Assembly: GCF_027595985.1 (NCBI RefSeq)
Contig: NC_073302.1
Location: forward strand, 98,915,234-98,979,233
Reading direction: 5' to 3'
DNA length: 64,000 nt
Origin: Sorex araneus
Taxonomy: Eukaryota; Chordata; Mammalia; Eulipotyphla; Soricidae
This document shows, piece by piece, positions 56,340 to 64,000 of the stretch. Position 1 is the stretch's first letter, and every line of letters starts with the position of its first letter. The notes under the pieces were generated by a model. That model did not search any database and had not been told where the DNA came from. It was given only the letters and a program-made list of their open reading frames with translations. A program made the position numbers and the translations under genes.

Positions 56340-56536
56340 TTTGTTTGTTTGTTTTATGGGTTTTTTGTTTGTTTGGGGGACCATAGCCAGCAGAGCTCAA
56401 TGCCCCTTGCTCCTGACTCTGAACTCAGATATCATTCCTGGTGAGTCAGGGAGGTTCTGTGGGGTGACGAGGATCAAGCCTGGGTCAGCTGCAGGCAAGG
56501 TAAGCGCCCAACCCACTGCGCTGTCACTCCAGTCCC
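56340..56536 (-). mobile_element. Shrew SINE, second in tandem
   Basis: Another minus-strand copy has a (TTTG)n start, 'ctgactctgaactcagatatc' and a good inverted head 'caaggtaagcgcccaaccc' ending 'gtcactccagtccc'. It directly follows the previous copy. Confidence 0.75.
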
Positions 56537-56620
56537 TCATGTTATTTTTAAAGTTCATTTTAATATTCACTGGGATTATCACAAAACATTGTTTATTATC
56601 AACTATATCAAGAACTTGAG

Positions 56621-56796
56621 GGTCTGGAGTGATAGCACAGCGGGTAGGGCGTTTGCCTTGCACGCGGCCAACCCAGGTTCGAATCCCAACATCCCATATG
56701 GTCCCCTGAGCACCGCCAGGGGTAATTCCTGAGTGCATGAGCCAGGAATGACCCCTGTGCATTGCCGGGTGTGACCCAAAAAGCAAAAAAAAAAAA
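56621..56796 (+). mobile_element. Young shrew SINE with 11-bp target duplication
   Basis: The copy is near consensus, with a pure A tail (56785-56796) and an 11-bp duplication AAGAACTTGAG at 56610-56620 and 56797-56807. The B box GGTTCGAATCC (56676-56686) is a perfect match to the polymerase III consensus form. The A-tail and duplication type imply L1-driven insertion. It is a good reference copy for the family. Confidence 0.95.
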
Positions 56797-56807
56797 AAGA
56801 ACTTGAG

Positions 56808-57779
56808 AATGTCATTAAAAATTACTCAAAACTTAATTCTTTAAACCAAACAGAAAGTAGTGTGCTGACTCTTAAGACAAAATGCCCGAGTTCACCCATT
56901 GGCTCCATCAGTTTTATTTTTTCAATTTTCCTCCATTGCTTTGTTGATGTCACCTAGCAGTGGCAAGGATCAAGTCTTAGATATTAAGTATGTAACATTT
57001 AAACAAGGAGATAAACATTCAGAACAGTATCAGGAAGCAGCAAATGTCACTGAACATTTACTTCTTTTTAAAAATGTTTTATAAAAAATTTCATTCAGGC
57101 ACAAACACAAAAGGGATAGTATACATAGATCCATCATAGGACATAACCAACCTGCTCCTCCCTCAAGATCTCCACTTCCCTTCTTGTACACATATAAATT
57201 CATTTTACTCAAACATACTTTAGTATATATCTCCAAAGATAAGAAATGTTTTTGAAAACACATTTAGGATTTATTTTGTTGCTTAATCTTTTCCTTCCTC
57301 TCCATCATGTCCACACCAATTCAAAATGGTTCTAGAGTTAGCCTATGTGCACACTTTAGTCTGCCCTTGGTATACAGTCATTTGGACAACAATTCAATGC
57401 CTGATGTCCACCTTTTGGATTGTCACTCACATCCACCAATCCATTCTACACAGAGAAGTCAACAGTGCTTTTGAAAGAGGTAAGATCATGTCACTCTGAT
57501 CTTTTAAATCTTTCCTAAGTGTCCCACTACGTTAATGATGCTGGTCCTAAATGTGTGCCAGAAGTGTCTTCCTGCCCCTGGGACTGCTCTGCTTACAGTC
57601 CGTTGGGACTCCGACTCGGTCCCACGGAGTACCCTCTGGGGGGCTTCTTTCTCCCACAGCCCAGCCCTGCGAGACTGAAGCCTGTGGAGGGTGTGAGGGG
57701 CCCGACCACAGCGCCCCCGGCGGCCAGCACACTCTGCAGTCCCTACAGTGCGGGCTGACCCCCACCCCACCTCCAGGGG
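56808..57779. other. Unassigned stretch, last 250 bases GC-rich
   Basis: From 57530 to 57780 the GC content is high and open frames overlap on both strands. I see no domain, no clear splice frame and no repeat. It abuts the LTR that follows and might partly belong to it. Confidence 0.35.
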
Positions 57780-57829
57780 TCGTGGGCCAGATGGCATCGA
57801 GGAACGGCCCTGTAAAGAAAGTCAGTCCC

Positions 57830-58056
57830 TTGGGGCCTGAGCGATAGCACAGCGGGTAGGGCGTTTGCCTTGCACGCGGCCGACCCGGGTTCTAATCCCA
57901 GCATCCCATATGGTCCCCTGAGCACCGCCAGGGGTAATTCCTGAGTGAAGAGCCAGGAGTAACCCCTGTGCATCGCCAGGTGTGACCCAAAAACCAAAAA
58001 TAAATAAATAAACAAAAGCAGCAGAAGATAAAATAAAAATAAAATAAAAGAAAATA
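57830..58056 (+). mobile_element. Young shrew SINE with 16-bp target duplication
   Basis: AAAGAAAGTCAGTCCC flanks the copy (57814-57829 and 58057-58072). The sequence is almost identical to the SINE at 56621 until the tail, which is an A-rich (AAATA)/(AAAATA) expansion. It sits in the LTR U5 and is therefore younger than that LTR. Confidence 0.95.
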
Positions 58057-58269
58057 AAAGAAAGTCAGTCCCAGACCTCTCCGGGCCTTTTGGGTCTGTT
58101 GCTTCTCTGTCAAAAAAGAATTTCAGGAGACCATAATTTATAACCAGTTTATTGGAAAGTAAGGTAGGCAAGAAGAGGAGAGACCCGTGCTCGTGAGCAC
58201 CCTCCAGGGCAAGCCCCCGCACTGGGCAGTCAGTGTCTGGGGAGCCTGGCGGCCAGCCTGGCCCACAGC

Positions 58270-59371
58270 GCTTTTTCTTTTCTTTTTTTAATTTATTTTA
58301 TTGAATCACCATGTGGAAAGTTACAAAGTTCTCAGGCTTATGTCTCAGATATACAATGCTCAAACACCCGTCCTTTCACCAGTGCCCATATTCCACCACC
58401 AAAAAAAAAAAAACCCAGTATACCTCCCACCCCCCACCTCCCACCCCCCACCTACATAACTGATAAATTTCACTTCCTTTTCTCTTTACCTCGATTACAT
58501 TCCATATTTCAACACAAAACTCACTATTGTTGTTGAAGTTTCAACACAGAACTCACTATTCTTATTAGAGTTTATCCCCCCAAAATACGGCCCTATTGAC
58601 AAGGAAACATTTGAAAATTAGTTTTCCACTGATGAGAATGAAGAGATATAAAGTCGCATGGCCGATACTGCGCATTTAGGATTTCTGTATTTTAGTAATT
58701 AAGTCCAGGGAGATTTAAGTTGGAAATTGCATCATTTCTTTTCCTGGGGCAGCATGGAGCAAAAGCTTAGTTCACAGTCTGGAGACATGGCTGCAAGCAC
58801 TTGCTGGAACCAGAAGTAATGTAGCTGACTCTGGATCTTGGTCGTTCAGCAGCAAAGCGGCTGTGCAAAAGCCTGGCCACCCGGGTCTAATCTTGGTGGT
58901 GCTCAAGCCTGCCCAAGGGCGCTGCTGTTTCAAGTTCAAAACACATTTTTTTTCCCGTGCCACCAAGTTCATACCTGTTTAAAAGTCCCATAATATGGCG
59001 GACGCCACGCTGCTTCTTCCCAGAGGGAAGAAAAACCAAGGAAGAAGGATATTTTCCCCCTTAGCTGGCGTGGGGCAAAAGCTTAGTTCACAGTCTGGAG
59101 ACATGGCTGCAAGCACTTGCTGGGACCAGAAGTAATATAGCTGACTCTGGATCTTGGTCGTTCAGCAGCAAAGCAGCCGTACAAAAGCCTGGCCACCCAG
59201 GTCGAATCTCGGTGGAGTGTGAGCCGGTACCAGCCCCGGCCTGAGACTGCCCAAGGGTCCCACTGTTTCAAATTCAAAACATATTTTTTTTCCCATGCCA
59301 CCAAGTTCATACCTGTTTAAAAGTCCCATAATATGGCGGACACCACGCCGCTTCTTCCCAGAGGGAAGAAT
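58270..59371 (-). mobile_element. Non-coding L1-tailed composite element with C-type monomers
   Basis: From its 5' end (right) it has two C monomers (about 59371 down to 58740), body X' (about 58735-58500, including a 40-base internal duplication near 58510-58560) and the L1-like 3' UTR with a C-rich plus-strand run (58490-58290). The plus-strand T-rich tract at 58270 is its tail. It has no ORF. No clean target duplication was found, so the 5' end may be truncated. It lies inside the LTR. Confidence 0.75.
58740..59371 (-). repeat. Tandem C monomers
   Basis: 'gcaaaagcttagttcacagtc' occurs at 58759 and 59075 (offset 316), and 'cagagggaag' at 59021 and 59359 (offset 338). The period is therefore about 316-338 bp with one indel. 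Both copies carry 'atatggcgga' in the same place, a possible YY1-type core. Related sequence lies inside the elements at 47.95-48.35 kb and 17.07-17.17 kb. Confidence 0.8.
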
Positions 59372-59700
59372 AGGCCCTCCCAACTGCCTCCTTATCTCCC
59401 GCCTGTCCTGCTCTACGCCTCTAGGGCGGGAACCAAGGGAGTTTGCAGCGACTGATGGGCTTTGGATACTCTTCACCTGACTTCCTTGTTGCTAGAGCCT
59501 CTCTTCCAGGGGGTCCCACCCCTCTCCTCTCAGGAAGCCTTCTGCACTGGCCTGGAATTCTGCACCTCGGTGGCTTTCCAGGATCCAGAGAAGGATCCTT
59601 TGTGTCAAAGGCTTCCATACCTTTGGGCTGGTTCATATGTCAGACTCTCTTTCCCCCAAAATACACTTTACCAAGGCCTCCTATCTTCCTGCCTGCAACA

Positions 59701-61483
59701 CTTAGTCAACTGGTGTTTATAAATTCTAGAACTGCTTTGGTATCATGGGTAAGACATTGTATTACTCAAAGTATTTCTTTTTTCAGGGCTAATATTTATG
59801 AAATGCCTAGGTTTACCACCACAATTCTAGGTGCTGGAGACTGAACTGATTGGAGGAAGAGATGCAAGTTCCTACCCAGGGAGTTTACAGTAAAGACAGA
59901 TATTGAAACACTCTGAAAATATTTGATTTCATAATTTTGGGAGATAGCTTAGTCTGAGAAATAGGGAAGGAATATCTGAATAAACTAAAAGACATCACTA
60001 AAATGTTCTGAACAGACCTTTCAAAGACATGTGGATTATTTTGAACAGGTATCAATTAAGACTATCAGGGTAACAAAACAATGTTTGTCACTCTCTTAAC
60101 TACCTTGAGCAACAGTTCTTGTCACAAGTAATCTATGAAAAAAAAAAAACATCTATCTCATGGAAGGACAAAAAAATTACAGAGCATATGGTCTTGTCTT
60201 CTGAGTTCTGTCCACAACCTAGAACCCCTCTCTCCTTGATCATCTTTCTCCTTAGCTCAGGATCTATGCCACTTTTTCCTTCATGGCCTGAAATCCTCTT
60301 TGTATAGAATTATATGGAATTATAAGATTATATGGAATCCTTTTCCTTGCATATTACCTAAAAGTGGCGGGGAGAGCCGAAACCAGTACCCAAGTGGAGT
60401 AGTTCATGCTGGGTTTCAGCAAACCTAATAGCAGTTTTAGCCTCTCTTAAACCAATCTTGAATTACCTAATTATCCCTAATGAGGCCAACTGCATGAGGG
60501 CACTTTACCCAAAACCGTCTTCCCTTTCTTCTGAAAACGACCTTGTTCTACCCTCTTCCTATCTATAAAACCCTTTCTTTTGTATAAATCTTTGTAGTGC
60601 CTTTCAACTTGATTAATGGAATGCTGTCTAGTGAATCATTTACTAAAGCCACTATCTCTAAATTTGTGCATTTTAAAACAATATATAATGTTTTTATCCT
60701 ACTAATATGTCTGGTGTAACTTGATTTCTTGACCTGCTGGAAAGAAACACCTTATAGGGGAAATTCCTCTCCTCCCCTAAATAACCAAATGTGGGTATTT
60801 GGTCATTTATAATTTGTGGGATTTTTAAAAATCCCAATTCCAAGAAAAGAAGTATAAAAAAAAGCTTTTCAGATAATGTGAACAATATCATTGGGTCATC
60901 ATTTATTTTTTAGATATAATATACTTGTTGGAAAAATAATTTTCCTTCTCGGTTTCTGGGTAAGTGATTGAGATAGGTAGCCATGCAATAAAAGGCAGAT
61001 TAACAGGAGCAAAACACAGAAGAGTAAAAAACAAAAGTTCTGTATATACGGAAGAGTCCAAGGAACAGTGAGTAACTTTTTGAACTGAAGTGGCTGAGGC
61101 CATTTCCTTAAATTACATCTTCAGCTACAGATAAAGATTTGAAAGGAGATGGGTAAGCCAGTAATAGGAGGTTGCCAGGAAAAGCACAGTGAAGGCTGTG
61201 GTTGTGAGAGCCTGTGAGTGCTTCAAGCACTGCTGTGCCCCTAGATAAGAGATCAAGAGATTTGGTCATTGCCCTCTTCCTGGTACAGTAAGGGAGACAC
61301 CCTCATACATCTGTTATTTCTTTAAAATAATCAGCTCAAGCTTTTTTACAAAGAAACATAGGATTATCAAACTATTTGTATCATTACATTTCTTAAAATG
61401 TCCTTACTAGTTACAGATGCATGCTGCAGCATTTATAAAAGCGACAACTGCTGCATAGTATTTCCTTAAAACTTTATGGAACA
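59701..61483. other. Unassigned stretch
   Basis: About 1.8 kb is without a recognisable young repeat or gene. Confidence 0.4.
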
Positions 61484-61652
61484 GGGGCTGGAGAGATAGT
61501 ACAGCAGGTAGGGTGCTTGCTTTACCCATGGCCAACCTGGGTTCAATCCCGATACCAAATATGGCCCCCCTGAGCCCCTCTAGGAGTGATCCCTAATCTC
61601 AGAGGCAGAAAGAAGTCACGAACGTTGTCGGGTGTGGCCTCCAAAACAAAAC
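61484..61652 (+). mobile_element. Shrew SINE (SOR-type)
   Basis: The head 'aggggctggagagatagtacag', B-box-like 'gggttcaatccc', 'tctaggagtgatccctaat' and tail 'tcgggtgtggcctccaaaac' are present. Confidence 0.85.
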
Positions 61653-61717
61653 ATTTTTAATCAGTGGCCCCAGGTAATTCCCTGGCAGTGCATCTGCCTT
61701 ACAAATGTGAGACTGAA

Positions 61718-61878
61718 CAGTTGTTTTGAGGTCTCATCTGGCAATGCTGAGGGGCTACTCCAGCTCTGTATTAAGGGGTCATTCCTGGTGACACTCAAGG
61801 AAATAGTGCCAGGGATCTAACCCTGACTTCCAACCCGCAAACCACACACACAACCATTTAAGCCATCTCTGGCCCAAG
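61718..61878 (-). mobile_element. Degenerate shrew SINE
   Basis: This is a minus-strand copy: 'tctcatctggcaatgctgag', 'gtcattcctggtgacactcaag', and a damaged inverted head ending 'tctctggcccaag'. Confidence 0.65.
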
Positions 61879-61879
61879 A

Positions 61880-62020
61880 GTTAGACCTCTAGTGCTGCCC
61901 TCTCCGTGTCTAGCATGGTCCTGCCACTAGAGACCCCCAGTGCCACAACCAAGTGTGAGTCTCCAGTGCACCGAAAGCGCGTGTACACAAGTTCCTTAGC
62001 CAAGAGTATGTCTGGCCATT
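61880..62020. repeat. Possible older interspersed repeat
   Basis: It shares phrases with 7.75-7.81 kb ('ccacaaccaagtgtgag' and neighbouring 'gtgc' blocks). The element type is unknown. Confidence 0.3.
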
Positions 62021-62099
62021 GCAATAGCAATAAAAAATAAGGGAGCGGTATAAGAAGGGTAATAAATAGTATCAAATAACTTGTTTTCAAAATATTTCT

Positions 62100-62335
62100 T
62101 AAGGCTAGTTTAATAATAGCACAGTGGCTTAGAATACCTGTCCCACAAGCATGAGATCCTAAATTCAATCCTGCTGCCGCCACATGTACAGAGCATGACC
62201 ATGGTTGCCCTTCTGTTTGGAAGGCGCATAATCACTGCAACTGCTGTTTGGGGTGGTACATAACCACGATAGCCCTGTCTGGGGCTGGCAGCTGCGGTTT
62301 CTGGGATCCCCAGCTTCCCAAGCAATTTATAGTCC
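62100..62335 (+). repeat. Possible older tRNA-headed repeat
   Basis: The text 'taatagcacagtggcttagaatacc' followed by 'aaattcaatcct' looks like a tRNA head. The body is not that of the abundant SINE and shows repeated phrases about 'catgaccatgg' and 'cataaccacgatagccc'. Confidence 0.45.
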
Positions 62336-62895
62336 CATCACACCCAGGAGTGTGTGAGCACTGTACAGAGATCTGTGGCCCCCAGGGCACTGAAGCAGGT
62401 GCTGCGGCCCTGTGCACTCTTCCTGTCTCCCCTCCAATGCCCCGAGAAATTCCATAACAGAGCAGTTGTTTTGTCTCAGTCATGAGAATATTCAGTCCAA
62501 TGCAGAATTGGAGAGTTCTATAGACACAAGGTAGATCTGAGATTTAAATGAAAGTAAGCAAAAAATGTGGATGAAAACTGCCAGGGAAAATTATCTCTAG
62601 CTGTCAGCCAAAGCATCTCTAGATGACAGGCTCTCCTTTTTCAACTTCTTTAACTGTTATCAGATATTTAGAAAAACAGCATGAGTTTTATCCAAGTATA
62701 ATTTCCATGGTGATCTGATTTTTAGTCAATATAAAGCTTTCTCTCTCCAACTTGCCTCATCTTTCTTAATCCAGATACTAGGAAAACTGGAAACGTTAGT
62801 TCAGAAAATAAAAATCAGATACTTCCAACATTTATTCTAGTTTACAGAAAAAGCAAAAATATGAGAAAAAACCCCCAAGATTTTCAAGAAAAAAA
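62336..62895. other. Unassigned stretch
   Basis: No gene or repeat is recognised. Confidence 0.4.
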
Positions 62896-63056
62896 GATTC
62901 ACAGTTTAGGTGTTTGCCCTGCACTCTGGATTGCAAACCTGGACTTAATTCCTGGCACCATATACGATCCCTTGAGCCCTGTTAAAAGTGATACCTGTAT
63001 ACAGAACCAGAAGTGAGGCCTGAGGACAGTTGGATATGGGTATCCCCCCCCAAAGT
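62896..63056 (+). mobile_element. Diverged shrew SINE
   Basis: The blocks 'ggtgtttgccctgcactctgg', 'aattcctggcaccatatacg', 'gaaccagaagtgaggcctgagg' and a 'cccccccaaag' tail follow family order. The first part of the head is missing. Confidence 0.65.
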
Positions 63057-63334
63057 ACTCCCACAACAATAATAAAGATTGTGAGAATTAGAATCTGATT
63101 GCCACAAAAAGTAAATTTCTAAAAATTTTTTTTTCTTCACCTCCTATTCTGCCAAATAATATGGCATAATAAGAATAAGAACTGACAATAAGTTCAGTTA
63201 TAAGAAACTTGGTCAGTTATTTTGTTCTTACTGTAGTAACAGTAAGAACAGAGAAATTAAATTCTTTTAATGTTCTTTGATGAAATTTTTCATCAATGAA
63301 TTAGAGATTGCTTTTTTTTCATCTGGACTTTATT

Positions 63335-64000
63335 GATCTAACAAAATTACATTAAGAATTGAAATGAATTATACATTATTGTGCTCATGTTTCCCCCATA
63401 CAAAGTTCGAGAACCCATACCTTCACCAGTGCCCATACTCTACCACCAGTAAACCCAGCATCTCTCCCACCCTCCCCAGTCCCATCTTCCCCCACCCTAC
63501 ACTGCCACTATGGCAGGGTATTCCCTTTTGTTCTCTCTCTCTGATTAGGTGTTGTGGTTTGTAATAAAGGTGTTGAGTGGCCATTGTGTTCAGTCTCTAG
63601 TCTACATTCGGCACGTGTCACCCCTCCCCCGCATGACCTCAGACCACATTTTACTTGGTGTGCCCTTCTCTGAGTTGCCCAGAATGAGAAACCAGCCTCC
63701 AAGCCATGGAGTCAACCTCCTGGTACTTATTTCTACTATTCTTGGTTGTTAGTCTCTTAGTCTACTATTCTATATTCCACAGATGAGTGCAATCTTTCTA
63801 TGTCTGTCTCTCTCTTTCTGACTCATTTCACTTAGCATGATACTTTCCATGCTGATCCACTTGTATGCAAACTTCATGACCTCATTTTTTCTAACAGATG
63901 CATAGTATTCCATTGTATAGATGTACCAAAGTTTCTTCAACCAGTCATCTGTTCTAGGGCACTCAGGTTTTTTCCAGATTCTGGCTATTGTAAACAGTGC
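63335..64000 (-). mobile_element. L1 3' end, minus strand, running off the window
   Basis: The plus-strand text is an inverted L1 3' UTR ('accttcaccagtgcccatactc', C-rich runs, 63400-63500). It is followed by inverted ORF2 C-terminus ('actcatttcacttagcatgatac', 'catagtattccattgtatag', 'ccagattctggctattgtaaac'). It is clearly homologous to 19.6-20.3 kb. The element continues past base 64000. Confidence 0.85.

Larger units (their letters stand above)
57780..59700 (-). mobile_element. LTR related to those at 8.7 and 52.0 kb, with two insertions
   Basis: Matching landmarks are 'gaatttcaggag' at about 58118 (as at 8831), the inverted polyadenylation region 'cagtttattgg' (58145), the U3 part at 59.46-59.68 kb shared with 52.98-53.17 kb, and the right end 'cctgcctgcaaca' (59700). 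A SINE (57830-58056) and a composite element (58270-59371) interrupt it. The left end is uncertain and no target duplication was found. Confidence 0.65.

Noticed and set aside
56621-56695. tRNA-gene-like A and B boxes
   Set aside because: The cloverleaf is not intact, and the boxes belong to a SINE head repeated throughout the window, so this is not a tRNA gene.
57504-57847. Overlapping GC-rich frames on both strands, possible exon
   Set aside because: Open frames on both strands at once reflect GC composition. There is no recognisable domain and no sound splice context.
58740-59371. Tandem repeats considered as a satellite or CRISPR-like array
   Set aside because: There are only two units, with no regular short spacers, and they sit at the 5' end of a retroelement. 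They are promoter-like monomers.

Overview
The window is nuclear DNA from a mammal, and the repeats point to a shrew (Soricidae, probably Sorex). About three dozen copies of one tRNA-headed SINE are present. Its head carries A-box and B-box-like motifs, and its body reads roughly 'catcccatatggtcccctgag ... ccaggagtaacccctg'. I recognise this from memory as the shrew SOR-type SINE; no database was consulted. I see no convincing host protein-coding exon, rRNA gene, tRNA gene or CRISPR array. Almost every longer open frame is a retroelement remnant or its antisense shadow. The window is best read as intergenic or intronic DNA built from layers of retrotransposons.

Layout. 1-16.5 kb: old, fragmented L1 pieces, scattered SINEs, a probable LTR near 2.9 kb and a well-bounded 677-bp solo LTR at 8.7-9.4 kb (4-bp target duplication GTAA). 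16.6-20.3 kb: a complete 1.1-kb non-coding L1-tailed element on the minus strand with 14-bp duplications, then a 5'-truncated L1. 20.3-36 kb: mostly unrecognised sequence with SINEs, old L1 pieces and two SINEs whose body and tail come from an RTE LINE. 36.4-46.7 kb: a near full-length L1 (5' UTR, broken ORF1, broken ORF2, 3' UTR) interrupted by a 3.2-kb RTE LINE with an inverted 5' half and by a 713-bp solo LTR with a 6-bp duplication. 47.1-48.7 kb: a second complete non-coding L1-tailed element with 16-bp duplications. 48.7-57.8 kb: mostly unrecognised sequence, an LTR nested inside another LTR (52.0-53.2 kb), SINEs and a clear 13-bp-stem hairpin at 49.9 kb. 57.8-59.7 kb: an LTR invaded by a young SINE and by a third non-coding L1-tailed element. 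59.7-64 kb: unrecognised sequence, SINEs and a minus-strand L1 running off the end.

How the parts relate. The L1s supply the 3'-tail sequence shared with the three non-coding composite elements, which are therefore probable L1 hitchhikers. Those three share a body but start with three different pairs of tandem promoter-like monomers (called A, B and C here). Two of them still carry C-type sequence internally, which suggests that new promoter units were stacked in front of older ones. Separately, the RTE LINE appears to be the parent of a SINE made of a tRNA head, a piece of the RTE 5' UTR and the RTE 3' end. These two parasite-on-parasite systems are the most interesting content of the window.
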